This document shows positions 1 to 12,857 of a DNA stretch of 64,000 nt, one piece after another. How positions within the stretch are numbered: the first letter of the stretch is position 1; each line of letters begins with the position of its first letter. The stretch lies in NCBI RefSeq assembly GCF_024713975.1, contig NC_091103.1, positions 7,629,501 through 7,693,500 on the forward strand. The letters are read 5' to 3'. The DNA is from Paralichthys olivaceus (taxonomy: Eukaryota; Chordata; Actinopteri; Pleuronectiformes; Paralichthyidae). A program made the translations under genes and the position numbers. The notes under the pieces were generated by a model. It did no database searches and was not told the origin of the DNA. It saw only the letters and a program-made list of their open reading frames with translations.

Positions 1-3000
1 ATCTCAAAGCGCCAAACCTCCAAACCCCCGAACCTCTGTGAACTGACCACATCAGATGTTTTGCCCCAGATGCTTGGCTGAGCGCCGCGTAGCTGAGCCG
101 CCTGTGGACTCTCTGGGACCTAGTTTAATGTGTGCTTAAGAGACCGTGGGACCGGGCGGAAGCTGCGCTCTCTCCCCCTAAATATCAACCTATCATTTAT
201 TCATTCACGCTCCCAGGACGACCGCCACCGCCATCATCTGAGGACCCTGTCGTCTGAAGTTCTCTGCGCCTCTGTCGCTCAAACATACACACGCACATGC
301 ACTTTGCAAGCGGTCCCAGAGGTCTTTTAATTTTTTGAGAGGCTATTTTTAGAGAGAAAAATAATCGAGGTGGAAAGTTCCATCTGTCCAACACTCTTGT
401 TCCAGCTGCTCCTTTTTAGCGGCAGGCAGGCGGAGGAGAGGAAAAACACTACTTATCAGATAAAACTGACAGAGACAGGATTTTTTTTTCATCATATGCA
501 TGTTCTAGTTATATATTCAGCGTATTGCATGATTTAAAAAATGTGCAAGATCACCTGGGGTTACAAAAGCTGAGAGTCTGATTAAATGACCCGCTGCTCC
601 AACACTTTAATATATTTTTCTCTTTTCAAAGCTCTGGTGATTCTGCTCCTTTTAACTACCTGCAAACTGAGGAGAGGAGTTTAGTGATTAGCATTTTTAT
701 ATTGGACCTTTTGTTCTTTGTAATACTAGATCATAAAAAATAGATGTTGAAACAAATCTCTTGCTAAAGTTCACTTTTCCACCTAAGTTAATGTTTTTAC
801 CTTGGTAGTGTGTGTGGCTGGTCTGTGTGTCATGAAACATATTTAAATATTGAATTTAATGCTTCAACATATGTTCTCTTTTCAATGCTCTTGATATTCT
901 GTTGTCTAAATCAGCCAAGTATTTTAGTATCAGCTTTAATGAGACCACAAAAACATTCTAAATAAAAGTGATGAGCAGTTGTTCTTTCATTGGACCCTCA
1001 GTGTTTTGTAATAGACTGCGGTCATGAGTGTTACCGCTCACCCCAGCCGGTCCAGACATACATATTATGTGCAGGGTTTATACATCAGATTTCTCATACC
1101 AATTAAATAAACTGTGCTATATTCATATTATATATGATATCAATAGCTATCGTTTACTCTTTGCACCCTCAACTTGTGTTTTCTCGGCTTACTTTGTAAA
1201 TCTTTATTAACAGGAATAATTTGAACAATTTCATTTGTGGATGACACTTTTCTAAATTTGGTTGTGTTTGCATAATGCCAATAAAGTTTTTCTTCAAGTT
1301 TTTACTGTGGTAGCAGGACGTCTGCAAATCACCACAAACCATCATCACCGATACTGTGTGACGTGAATCTTACTGGTAAATAAAAGCAGCCAAATGAGCA
1401 GAGGAGACGGTGTGAAGAACAAAGAGAGCAGGCTCACTCTGTAATTTCATACCAGGGACTTTGCACAGAGACTCAAATGTTAACACACAGAGAGCGCAGA
1501 AGGGAACTGGTCTAAGTTCAGCTTTGATGCAGACACGAATGCCCTGAATGTCAATGAGCTGGAGAAAACTCCACGTCGTCTTTCTTTTGTGATGCTCCAG
1601 CGTTCCTCATCCCTCGCTGGACTCCTCATCTCAGGCAGCGGGATGGAAGCCTGCGGGGGCCAATCTGAACATTCCTCTGTACGCAACTTGTTCTATAGGA
1701 TGTTATTATGCAAACAACCAAAACAAACAAGTGCAGTTGAAAAGTTCAGAGCCACCACCACCTCCTCCTCTGCTTGAATTTAATTTGCTGAATTGATTAG
1801 ACCTCCGCATCGGTCCCCACCACACCCCAGAGGGTTGTTGGCGGTGGATCGTTAAATGGGGGGCTTCGTGGACAGAGCAGCTCTGAGTTGGTATCACCGG
1901 GGGGGGTGGGTTTCGTTATGACAACACGCTGAACTGATCAGATTATTAGCATCAGAACTTCTGACATTAGTAAACTTTGCTTCAAACATTTCATGCAAGA
2001 TTTCAAAAAGGCAGTGTAGCTAAAAGGAGCTAATTTCTCACTAAGAAGAAATCGATACTGTCTTTATATTGTTTTTACTGGTCATTTGTGTTTTTTCTCT
2101 TTCTTTGTGTCTGTGCATTTTGTGTTGTTAGTTCTATTTCTTATTTGTATGATTTTTACCATCAAACTGCAGGGACTGCATGTGTAAACTAGCCTGAGTG
2201 GCCAAATCTGGCACATTTACATGTTGGACTCAAGTATGGACTTTAACTAATGTGCATTGTCCCTTTTAAATGAACACATGCAATGTCTATGTGTAACAGG
2301 GGTGGAGGAGAACATGACACGTCCTCTGACGAATGCTAAAAGTACTTGACCATGACTGACACCTGCACATTATGAATTTCACCTCCTCCTCCTTGTAAAC
2401 TTGGATCCAACGTTCACTTCAAATCCACGGGTACAAGCACACGCTGGATGGCATATACATCCCATTCAAGCCAAAAAGACACTGATATCTGAGTGGAACA
2501 AGCCTGACTGTGAACATAATGAACAGATCAGATCAATCCAGTGACAATGTCTGACATGCAAAAAGTGGAGGTCAGTACACACAGCCAAAACAAGCAACCA
2601 CAATCAATACAGAGTTTGCTGCATCAGAATGTATTTATAGAAACACTGGCAGCTCCCCACCAAGACGCAAGAGGAGGGAAGAGAAACTGTCCAGAGAAGA
2701 AACACACGCAGCCTCTCTCTGAACAAGTCCTGCTAATGGAGCCGCTGAGCTCACACATGCTTGTTTGTTCTCCTACTGTAAAGTCATTTGTAGTCATGAA
2801 CACTCTTCGCTCACTGCAATAACCGAGGCAATAAACTGGGTAGACATTTGATCACTTTGGGTGAGAAGGACGGGATGGCCACAATCTACTGCTTTCATTT
2901 GGAGCCATTTTGCAAAGGGCAGACGGACGGAAAATCAAATCATGTTGTTGCACATATGTGTACGTGTGTAAGCCTGAGTAAAGCTGACAAGACACCGTCC

Positions 3001-4624
3001 GTCCACTCAGCGCAGACGTACACAGCTAAACGAGTGAGCAGCAGAGTGAAACACCTGGGCAATCTGGCTCTAAATTCAATCTCACACAATTGTTCTGTCC
3101 AAATTGACATGTCAAGTCCGTGTGTGTGTGTGTAGGTGTGTGTATGTAGGTGTGTGTCTGCATGGTTCAGTGGAAATGCTTTCAGTCTCCTGACAGGAGG
3201 TTCTATGTGGAGACTTTGTTTTCAAGCATTTTTATTTGTATGAAATATTATCTGAGAGTTGAAGTATTTCAGACAGAAGCTCATTTATTTTCAAATCACA
3301 GCTATTTATCAATCCCACAATATATTTTAACCATCATCATTTATTAGCCTGCATCATAGTTGCTTGAATACATTCACTAATGATTCTCATTCAGTCATTA
3401 GCACTGATTAATCTTTTCTGCAAAGTTCCTTAGGTTTTTACTCTCAAACTACTTTCTCTGAAATACAGGAAACCAATATATAACTTATATATTATGGTAC
3501 ACAACCTATAAAACTCACTATACTCACAGACACTCTCAATGCAAACATTTTTATATTGCTAAAACAAAAATAACAATAAGACCATTGAACTAAGTAGAGA
3601 TTGATACATGATGATTTCCATCAATAGCAAAATAACAGGTTCAATATAAATCTATGCTGCCTATGCAGTGTATAAGTACAGTGAGGAGGTATAAGTCTGA
3701 ACTGATCTACTTCAGGTTTGGAAAGTTTGAGTTAAAGTTCATGTTTAAAACCACAACCTTTCACTTTAGTCGTTAAACTTGACAGATAATGATAATGTGA
3801 CATGTATCGTTAATTATCCATATGAACATTTTTATCTTGATATAATTTAATGCCACATCCTCCAGCTCTTTACATAAAGACAATGAACTTTGCCATTTAG
3901 TGTAACACACCCATACACGTGCACACGAAGCATGATTCCACATAGAATAATCATAGGAATACACAGTGGTTTTCTTTTCCTTTGGGCTCGTCCGCTCTCC
4001 TGTGCCGCCTGGCCACCGTGCGCCTCGTTAATCGGGCGGATTACGCAGCGTAACCCTGCACCGTCTGCTCCGATTCTATTTCAAAACACACACTCTCCCG
4101 CTCCTGTGCCACGTTTTAAAGTGAATCACCGGCGGTTGCATGTTATTTTTCTTAAGATTAGCAGCAATTTGTGTTGTGTTAAACGCGCAAAAGCAAAACT
4201 AATATCAGGCACGGCAGAGGGCATTATGGATGAGAAGCGCACAATCAAAAAGTACTTTTTTGGGGGGGGGAATAAAAAAGGAGTCTAAATCTGTGCTTTA
4301 GTTTTTTTGTGATGGAAATACCGGGGATTTATAAGCTTGATCCAAACATACAGTATTAAGAAGGGGGGGCACGCGCTCCTGGAGAGGAGAGGTTGAGCTC
4401 TCATGGCACAATTTAAATCCACATACATCTGTTTTTGAAATACTGATGCAGATGTATTGTAATGATGATTTGTCCACGTGATTCAGACTGTAAGCCCTCT
4501 CCCTCAAACCTCTTATTGTTATTATTATTGTGGTTGTTGTTGTTTCTGGGGTAGTCAGTGTACAAGGTGCATGCTGCGAGTTTGGATGAGGTAGACTGAA
4601 GTTTCCAGAGGTGGATGAACTTAC
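1..4624. other. left flank, no gene resolved; possible 3' end of a plus-strand gene
   Basis: I cannot place a convincing gene here. A plus-strand AATAAA lies at 1280-1285, so the left edge could be the 3' UTR of a gene entering from outside. Frame 1 is open from base 1 to a TGA at 85-87, which would give about 28 C-terminal residues, but I do not recognise them and the stretch is too short to trust. The first 400 bases are more GC-rich than the AT-rich 500-4600 stretch. A short GT-rich run lies at about 3120-3160. If the minus-strand signal-peptide exon at 4625-4685 is real, this stretch is also its first intron. Confidence 0.3.
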
Positions 4625-4685
4625 CCTCCATGCAGAAGATGACCATCCAGGCTATCCATAGGTCCGAGTTATGAAACTTCACCAT
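4625..4685 (-). CDS. putative first coding exon encoding a signal peptide; gene continues off the left edge
   Basis: On the minus strand an ATG at 4685 in a good context (ACC before it, G after it) opens 20 codons plus one base, followed by a consensus donor GTAAGT at 4624-4619. The encoded start, MVKFHNSDLW then IAWMVIFCM, has a short polar/basic N-region and a hydrophobic stretch, as expected of a signal peptide. The exon ends in phase 1, the usual phase after a signal-peptide exon in receptor and adhesion genes. No partner exon was recognised between here and base 1, so the gene would continue to the left. I cannot name the family. A chance ATG plus donor is possible. Confidence 0.45.
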
Positions 4686-7600
4686 GGTTCGTAACTGTTC
4701 TGTGACTCGCTCTCAGTTTTGAGCCCAGTCGCTTCTTTTCCTTGTGAAATCACAGCTCCGCTTCACAGTTTACTTAAAGAAAAGTCACCGCTCCTTCTAA
4801 TGGCGTTAGACATGAAAGCAATCAGCGGGTTTTTACGCACCACATTTTCCAGAAACAGCGAGAAAAGCACAAAGAATAAAAGACGCAGAGCATTTCTATC
4901 CACCGCCGGGCACTCGTCTCTCTCCTTCGGGCGCTTTTTGTTTTACTCCTCCTTTGCTCCTGCGTCCTTTGGTCACTCCAAACTGTTTTTTTTCTTCTCT
5001 GCACCTCTCCTGTCACTTTACGCACGCTTGGAAGAAAAAAACGCACCGTGCACCTGCTCTTGAAGGAAGATGTTCCCACAGCCGGGGAAAGTGACTTTAG
5101 GCACGGAGCAGGAGCTGGCACTTCTCCCGTGCGTTCAGCGAGTGTCTCCAACACGTCTTGTTGCGCTCCATGGTTTCTCGTCTGCTCTGCCGCTGCAGCT
5201 GAGCAAAGTCACACAGCAGAGTGGACAACACGACTTCCGACTGAAGTCTTTCAGAATAAAAAACAGAGTGGAGGTGATGCGTCAATGGGACCGAGCGGAT
5301 TACAGTTTGGACAACAGCGTTGTCACGAGGTGGCAAAGGGTCAAAGGTCAGCGAACCACTTCCTTTTAATGTGTCACACCTGTGCCCTTCCCCGCACTTT
5401 CGTGCATTCAAAAAGAAAATATAAAAGAAAAAGGAAATGTGACAAATAATTTTGGAGTTGTCTTTTTAAGGAAGAAATAATCATCTCAATGGAAAAAGAC
5501 TTGAATTCAATATATTATGTCCACCTAAAATAAACTTCAATGTGAATGTCCTCTATGAAATTAAATATATTAAGTGAAGTGTAGTCTTCAAATGGCCGCC
5601 TTGGCACAATCTGAGCAAATTGCTATTTGTCATGATAAAACTTATATTTTCATATAGATTTCACTAGTTCTTATCCCATCTGCATAAAACTGTTCATCTG
5701 ATAAAAAACATTTGTGAGGTTGTTCTCCCTGAACAAGCTTGAAACTATTCTCCCCGTTTTTTTCTTCTTTTTTAAGCCAAAAAAATTATTTGTAGATTTG
5801 TAACCTTTAATATTGATGTTTAAGATACATACTGTAAATACTGTAGTCTGTCAATGTAATCAGATCAGATCAGTAGAAAGTTACAGAAGAAAAGAGGATT
5901 TTATGGTTAGGCTTATTTCATGAATGACAAACTAGACCTTCACACTGAATAGTTCATGTGGGATGTTGTAACATCTGAAAATGTCTTGTGGATGTTTCAC
6001 AGGTAACCCCATCACACTCAAATGCTCATATTTGTTGCACACGATAGAGAAGTGATTCCAACGGCACATAATTGCACTTTACTTGACATGTATGATCTGC
6101 TCCCATGAAAAAGGGTTGTTCTTATACTTATTGTTGGAGGACAGCTCATTGATAAAGCTACAGGTGAACAGTCTGAGCAGGTGAGCGGAAATTCCAGGAT
6201 CTCTCCTGAATTTAATATGCTTTTATTTCTTAGATGACTTCCTGTTTTGGTCTGAGCGCGTGAACGCGGCTTGATGACAGCGCTCAGCGGCGGATGACAG
6301 AGTTGAGCTCGAGCCGAGCTGTTGCTAGGAGACCGCTGACGCCACAAAGAGAGAGAGGAAGAGAGAGAGAGAGAGAGAGAGACGTTCATGCCATCCTGCG
6401 GTGCGTCCACTGAACGACCGATAGAATAGAAAAGTAAAGTTAACAGTTGCCATTAAACCCCATAGACTCATGACACTTAAGATGTTATAGTAGTCTACAC
6501 ATTAAGAAATATTATTATTATCATTAATAATGGTGATAATAATGAAGGCTCTTGATTAAAAGAAGTTGTGCTGGAGACTGCGTTGACACAAGCTCCTCTC
6601 ATCACACCACACTCACCTCAGGACTCCACACACGGTAAGTGACTAAAAAACAACCAAAGAGTTTTTGTTTCTTGCCCCAATTTGATTTTTTAATCATCAA
6701 GAAAGGAAAGAAATCAAAGGGAAAGACACAATGGTGTCAGTGCCCTCTACATCTGTCCATCCATCCATCCACAGCTCCATCCTTCGGCCCCAAAGCTGCA
6801 GGAGCCGTCTTTGTATATTCAAAGATCCCCGTCATGAAATGAGGAAGACAATTGAACCCACATAGCGAAATAGTTTTGGACCAGATTTGACCCACATCTG
6901 GCTCATGTTTGCCAGATCTGGGCAACAAGTAAGACATAGCAATAACACATGTCATCCAAAGGTGCCAAAGGTGGCCTGAATTTGTTTTGCGCTATCTGAG
7001 CCATATTCACCATTTGCCACATGAGCCACTTTAGGTTCTCACCAGATTACACCTCGCCCTGAGCAGCGCATATTTGTTTTGGAATATTTGGACATTTGTT
7101 GTTTTAATTATGGGTAAATTTAGGCCCAAAACCATTTTGTTCAGGCCATGAGAAGGACAGAAGTGTCAAATCATAGGCGCTGCCCACATCTGTATGCTAT
7201 CTGGGGCCACAAGGGGAATTATTTCATGACAAAACTTATAATATTAGAATATATAATTCTGAGGGATGTGTTTCATTGATTTTATAGCACATGACTTGTG
7301 ACTATGTTTTTGCCTGTTCAGAATATGCCTGTAGGCATGTTACAAAAAATTGTGGTAAACTCACAATTCACTGACGTCATCAGTGACATTATAAAAGTGT
7401 TGGCTCTCAAATGTGTTTAAACACAGGAGCAGCAAGCAACACTGCACATCCTCTGGTCACCAGGAACATCCTGGCCAAGTCTGAAGTCGACTGAAATAGA
7501 GGTTTTCGAGGAAATCAAAGGACAGACAGATTTCTACATTAGGAAATAAAAAGAGCTGGTGATTACAACCTTCTGATGTTGGTTTTTTTCATTTACCAGA

Positions 7601-8983
7601 AGCTATGGACCAGTGCTGAAGACACCAGAGATGCAGCCAGTCAGGTGGCAGAAGTAAGACGAAATCAAACAGACGCAGTTCACAGAGTCACATGCTCCTT
7701 GAGGGATATGTTAGACGGATGAAACACATGCTGCTCTGAAAAGAGATGCACATTTTGAAACCTTGTGCATGTTTCATTTGACCACATCAATACATCAAGA
7801 ACATGCTCTCGTACCTCGCCCACTGATTCCTCCCTTCAATATTCCCTCACAGGTTAAATAACAGAAGGCTTTGAACATGATGGATGGGTTAAATTGGGTT
7901 TCTCCAGCAGCCACAGAAAGATGCATGCTTGATTTATTATTGATTCCCTTCTGAAACTGCTCCATTTTTCTTTTTTCTTCTTCTGCGCCCTCATAAAAGA
8001 TTCAAAAGACCTGAAGGAGATCCTCGATGCTAAATGTTGTAATTCTCTTCAGCTGCAGTTCACAATAACTGGAATATTGATGTCAGGTAAACGGAGAAGT
8101 TGTCGGAGCTGTCAGACCTTGTGTTGAGAAGCTTCCGTTTTTTATTATTTCAGGTCTGAGTGGGTCAGTGTCAGTCATGGAATATTCATTAGCATTAAGT
8201 TACTGTACTTTTACTGCATTGAGTACTTTCTGATTGTCACAAGTAAAAATTTTAGGCATTAGTGCTCAAGTTATTTCGATGCTGCTTAATAAGGAACATG
8301 GACTGTATTTCTATGGAGCCACATAACGCGGGGATCGAGCCACTGACCATCTGCTAAGAGGACGACCCACTCTACCTCTTTACTTTATCTCACTATGTGG
8401 TCAATAGTTAATCTGCAGATCACAGATATAAAATGTATTACCAAATTATTTTCATATCTTTAATAAACCAGCATTAAAATGCTGCTTATACATGAGTGAC
8501 AATAAAATCAACTAAAAGGGTATAAATCATGAAAAGTACTGAAATTGTGTTCTAAACTAAGAACTACAAAACAATTTTTTCCAAAATACACGAAGCATGT
8601 GAACAATAATATGTCTTAAAACTTCACACCGTATCTGAACCATGTACATTCTTCACTTTTGAAGAAATGACCATGGACCATTTTGCAGCATTTGTGTTGA
8701 AGTTATTTTCTTAATTTACAGAGTATTTATGGTCAAATAAATAATAAATGGTTAAAATAAAACATCCAACCTAACTTAAGAGCTGCCTGCAGGAGGTTTT
8801 CAGTGGATTTTTACGCTGTGATATTGTCATTTTTACTGAAGTAAATGATCTGAATACTTCCTCCACCTCTGGTCCATTGTCACCTGTTGACAGCATCACT
8901 TCAGGTTCTAAAAACTATTTCCTTTTGTTTATTGATTCTTTTAGTCGAATATACCAGAACATACTTTTTAAATTTGTGTCCAT
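4686..8983. other. intergenic, with short repeat relics
   Basis: No coding exon is supported. Positions 4690-5400 would be promoter and 5' UTR of the signal-peptide exon if that is real. A GA-rich microsatellite lies near 6350-6381. The stretch 6890-7230, with alternating phrases such as CACATCTGG and CCAGATCTGG, looks like an old dispersed element. A perfect cAMP-response palindrome TGACGTCA lies at 7372-7379. Positions 8306-8395 match the tail of a fish dispersed repeat also seen at 29.8-30.0 kb (GGGATCGAGCC, then GACGACCC). The rest is AT-rich without recognisable content. Confidence 0.4.
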
Positions 8984-9132
8984 TTTATTATGTTTGGTAA
9001 GTGTGTGTCATTTCTTCTGTATTGTAAAAATACAAATCCTAAATAAACGAACTTCTCTAATCTTATACTTGGACACCTTAAAATAGAAAACGCTGCCATC
9101 TACTGGTGAAGAAAAGAAAAGACACTTTTAAT
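8984..9132 (-). terminator. candidate poly(A) signals of the small Lys/Ser gene
   Basis: Read on the minus strand, an ATTAAA lies at 9132-9127 and an AATAAA at 8989-8984, about 260 and 400 bases after the stop codon of the small Lys/Ser-rich gene at 9387. Either would give a short 3' UTR. Which one is used cannot be told from sequence alone. Confidence 0.4.
9094..9106 (-). promoter_or_regulatory. CTCF-like core motif
   Basis: The minus strand reads CCAGTAGATGGCA, an exact fit to the vertebrate CTCF core CCASYAGRKGGCR. It sits at the 3' end of the small Lys/Ser gene, between that gene and the unresolved left flank. A single core match is expected by chance now and then, so binding is only suggested. 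Confidence 0.3.
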
Positions 9133-9386
9133 TGACAGGATAATATTAAGGAGAGAAAAAAACGAACAAAAACACCACATCGTTTTGTTTGTCATCAGAA
9201 CATTTACTTCTAGGACTTGGCACATTAGTTTACACAAGATCACTATGTTTCTGTGACACCAGTGCTGGGATGAGAAAAAGATGCTTCTGTATCCTCAAGT
9301 GCGCACACACACTCACACACACACTCACTCACACATTTTGTCAATAGATGAGATGATAACAGAGCAGCTCTGTCCCCCAGGAAGCA

Positions 9387-11062
9387 TCAGTCCTGAAATG
9401 ACAAAAAGGACAATGCTGTTACTGCAGAAAGGATACATGATTTATTAAAGATCTTTAGTGCCACAGCTCCTTCTCTATCTTTAATGTATGATCGTTCCCG
9501 CAGCAGCATGAGCTGTAACAACTACTGGGTTTTGTTCTTTTTTTTTGGAGGGGGTCGTGAAGTCTTGTCAGGCCATGACAGGTCTGAGAGCAGCGTGTTC
9601 TCTTCCATTTAAGCGATTGAACAGCAGCTCTTTTACGACTCTCCTATCTGAGGGAGTTGGCGCTGAAGTCTCCCCCTTCTCTTCTTCCCTTCCGTCACTT
9701 GCACGTAAAACAGGGACAGAGTCACTTTACGACAGAATGCGCCATAAATAGAAACACACACAGCGAGGGTGTGGTTTGCGTGAAAACAGGGACTGCTGGT
9801 CAGACCTGTTTGTGACGATGTTCCATTCAAATGAACACACTACCGACGATTAAGCTGTCAACCTTTGAAACAAGGCGTGACAGCTGCGTTACCTGTCGAG
9901 CTGCATTTTATTGAGCTACAACCAACAAAAGGGAAAATGCGGCAGCACCAAAACAACCAAAATCAACAAAACCATGTTGGGATGAATCAAAACTTTGAAC
10001 TCCAAGAGTGCAGCATATGACTCACGTCCTCGCTGCTGGAGGAGGATGAAGAGGAGGATGAGCTGCCACTTTTCTCTCCGTCCTTGGACTCCTTCTTGTG
10101 CTTCTTCTCGCCTTTGTCCTTGCTAGACTTATGGGACTTGCCAGATTTGTCCTTGCCAGATTTATCCTTGCTGTGACTCTTGTCCTTGCTGTGACTCTTG
10201 TCCTTGTCATGACTCTTGTCCTTGTCGTGACTCTTGTCCTTGCCGCTGCTCTAAAAATTAAAAAAAGGGCAAAAGTTGACCATGGGAAGATCATGAATTG
10301 AGTGCATTATCTCTTGAGGATTGTTTTGGGCCCAGTGATCGTAATTAATGAGAGAATAAAGAGCTGTTGGCCCAAATCCAGATTTAAAGGGGGGAAACTT
10401 TTTTGTAATCAGCCTAAAACACTCAATATGGTCAAAAAATGATATTAAGATAATCATTTTCACTTCAGTCGATGTCAACAATTATCACGATAAATATCAA
10501 ATTATTATTCCTTTAATGATTTTAACTCCTGAGTAAAGGTTGTGGGTGTAAACTATTTTTTTATGGACAGAGAAAGACAAACACCAAATCTGAAGTAGAA
10601 CAGTTCAGTGTTATAGCTCATCACTGTGTTTGCACAATGCATAAGGACGAAATCGACAAACTTTTACTGTGCAGCCATCGTTGACAGTCATATTTCAATA
10701 ATTATTGACAACTTGTGTTGATGTAGAAACAAAGCTCCTACCTTATCCTTGTCATCATCCTTTTTCCAGGGCCAACTAAACTCATCCTTCTGAGCCTCCT
10801 TTTGCTTCACCACCTCCTCGTCATCCTCCACAGCTGCAGAACAGAGAGCAGATTCAAGTTAGAATTAAAGTGTCACCAAGAGTAAAGTCAAGTAAAGCTG
10901 CACATTTAATATGCTTCGTCTCATTATGATGCAGATTTTGGGTTTGTTTATTCATTGAGCTGCTGCCAGGTGCAAACACTAAACTACCTGTTTCTTTTTT
11001 TTAAAAGAACAAATGAAAGTGGACTGAAGTGTGAACTCACCTGAGGACAGACTGAAAGACAT
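9387..11062 (-). CDS. small Lys/Ser/Asp-rich protein, 114 aa, four exons; function unknown
   Basis: Minus-strand exons are 11062-11041, 10833-10742, 10250-10026 and 9392-9387. Coding lengths are 22, 92, 225 and 6 bases, all introns are GT-AG and the frame is kept, ending in Asp-stop. Residues 1-8 (MSFSLSSA) come from a 22-base first exon. Residues 9-38 are acidic then mixed and contain KDEFSWPWKK, the only aromatic patch apart from F3. Residues 39-95 repeat GKDKSHDKDK-like units (K-D-K-S-H), and the end is a serine run followed by EDD. No signal peptide or membrane segment is visible. The composition suggests a disordered, phosphorylatable, probably nuclear protein, but this is inference. The larger neighbour at 12.5-22.1 kb begins with an exon of the same length and phase, so the two may be paralogues. 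I do not recognise the family. Confidence 0.6.
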
Positions 11063-12168
11063 TCTTGCTGCTGTTCTTTTCCAAACAAACCGCACACTGA
11101 CAGACAGGAAGCGTTTCTCTCAGGGAAAACACGATGGCCGCACCTACAACACGTGATCCAGCCGAGACACGCCCCCTTACCGCACCTGAAATCACCTGGC
11201 TTCAACTTGTTCTGCAGAGGAGCTGCGTTCACATGCAGTCGGACATAAGAGCTTTAGCAATTGTGCGCACAGGATACACCTGCACAGTGGTTGGTCGGTT
11301 AATAACATACTCAGTAAGTGCATGGAAGGAGAGAAGAAGTCTAAAATAATTGAAAAATTGACTTATAACTTATAACTACAGCTTATTGTTATCTCTGTGC
11401 TGGGAGAGGGGGAGAAAACTGTACTTACTGGTACTTTCAAAGAAGTGTACTTATTTGAAGGTACCAGAAGGATTTCAGTGAAAACTTAAAAGAAGTCATA
11501 TGCAGAGTGGCTCCTTTCAGTGTTTGTCTATTTAACATTGGATTTTATCACATGCTGCTCTGTCTGCTGTGTCATTCCTGAGAAATGGCTGTGTCATCCT
11601 TCCTGGCCCAACCTATCCCAGGGTTCATTGCTTTAGTGACAAACCGTTTTTTCAAAGAGGGAATGGTGCGGGGCAAGCAACGAGAAGTCCAGTGTTTGAG
11701 TGTCACACTTCAGCTCATACTAAAGATACACACTTTAAAATGACACGGGCATTAAAACTTTGCAAATGTGGTAGAAGGCTCCATAGTTGTTCTAAGTCAG
11801 GGGTTTATAAGGTGTATGAGTCTGCCCTGACAGCAGCTTCTCTCACCTTTTACATGGTAACCAGCCCCTCCTGTTTATATTTCACAATATTAAGGCTGTA
11901 ATTTGTAGGATGTCAAAAATTGTGTCAGTTGTAAAGAAAACTAGTGGTGAAATAGCTTCATTGATTCTTCTTGTCTGTTTATAAGTTAATTCCGGCTCCG
12001 TACATAAAGAAGTTGACATGTAGAAGTACCTGAAGGCACCATGTGTTAAATACGCAGCCTGTGAGCTATTTAGCCACTGACATTGTTGGAGCAATACTAC
12101 TACTACTATTCCTGCTACAACTACTAATAATAATAATAAGTACAAGACACAATACAAATAATAATTGT
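11063..12168. other. short intergenic gap between the two Lys/Ser genes
   Basis: This holds the likely promoter and 5' UTR of the small gene (about 11065-11200, locally richer in CpG, with a CACGTG E-box near 11150) and, beyond it, sequence with no recognisable gene. A (TAA/CTA)n-like low-complexity stretch lies at about 12095-12140. The two Lys/Ser genes are in the same orientation with only about 1.1 kb between the upstream gene's poly(A) signal and the downstream start. Confidence 0.45.
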
Positions 12169-12174
12169 TTTATT
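12169..12174 (-). terminator. poly(A) signal of the large Lys/Ser gene
   Basis: The minus strand reads AATAAA here, about 335 bases after the stop codon at 12507. No closer AATAAA was seen, so the 3' UTR is probably about 350 bases long. Confidence 0.5.
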
Positions 12175-12506
12175 CCCCAAAGCAAGCGTTTGCAATTATC
12201 TCATGTGATCATGAGTTGACATTTCCTCCACTCGTGCTTTTTTCTTACACAAGGAGAACTTGAACATTTCCATCATGTCGCAATGCATCTTTACCCCAGT
12301 AAGCTCTGTGTTCAAACACAACACACACCAAACACTACTCCTTTCATTTTTCATGGTTTTTTGGGGGCATTAAATCAGGGGACTGAAGGGACATCATTAA
12401 AGCACAGGTCTTCATCACAATCAACCTTCTCCAGTGTCCAGTAACACGCTTTTTTACAATTTTCAACCAAGCAACGTAATTATTTGGATCAAATATGGAC
12501 GTGTCA

Positions 12507-12857
12507 TTACTGGTAGGGCCTGGGGCCTCTCAGCAGATCACTTGAGGTGAGATGGGTTGTTGAACGTGTCCCTGGCTCTCCGTACCTCCGTGGGCTCCCC
12601 ATCAGGGCCTCCATGGGACTGGGAGGTCTGCGAATGTGGGCCCTTTCTGGAATACTTACTGAAGTGCTAGAGACAGCTGAGGCCGGGGAGGGATCCAGTT
12701 TTAAGACAGGTTTGGAGGGGAGTGGTACAAACGAGACGGCTACTGGAGAGACACAGGGCTTGGAGCTGCTGCTGCCACTGGGGGCAGAACATTCACCGCT
12801 ACCTGAAGCCGACTCTTCCATTTTCGGTTCGGTGCTTTGCCCGCCTTCAGGACAGTC
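12507..12857 (-). CDS. terminal exon of the large Lys/Ser gene: unique C-terminal tail
   Basis: This exon follows the acceptor CATTACAG and encodes residues 791-906 with the stop. It begins DCPEGGQ and ends LLRGPRPYQ. It is rich in Ser and Pro, with valines and prolines in the middle (SFVPLPSKPVL) and an Arg/Pro patch (RRPPSP), and it has none of the polylysine of the upstream exons. As the only long non-repetitive part of the protein it is the best probe for homologues. An internal GTAAGT occurs at about 12657-12652 in the exon, so a shorter splice form cannot be excluded. Confidence 0.7.
   Translation of the reverse strand, partial: DCPEGGQSTEPKMEESASGSGECSAPSGSSSSKPCVSPVAVSFVPLPSKPVLKLDPSPASAVSSTSVSIPERAHIRRPPSPMEALMGSPRRYGEPGTRSTTHLTSSDLLRGPRPYQ

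Noticed and set aside
3890-4288. Plus-strand open frame of 132 codons
   Set aside because: No splice context, no recognisable protein, and composition like surrounding non-coding sequence.
12652-12660. Internal donor GTAAGT in the last exon of the large Lys/Ser gene as a normal exon end
   Set aside because: The frame continues beyond it to a natural stop with no loss of composition, and no matching downstream acceptor exon in frame was found; kept only as a possible alternative form.
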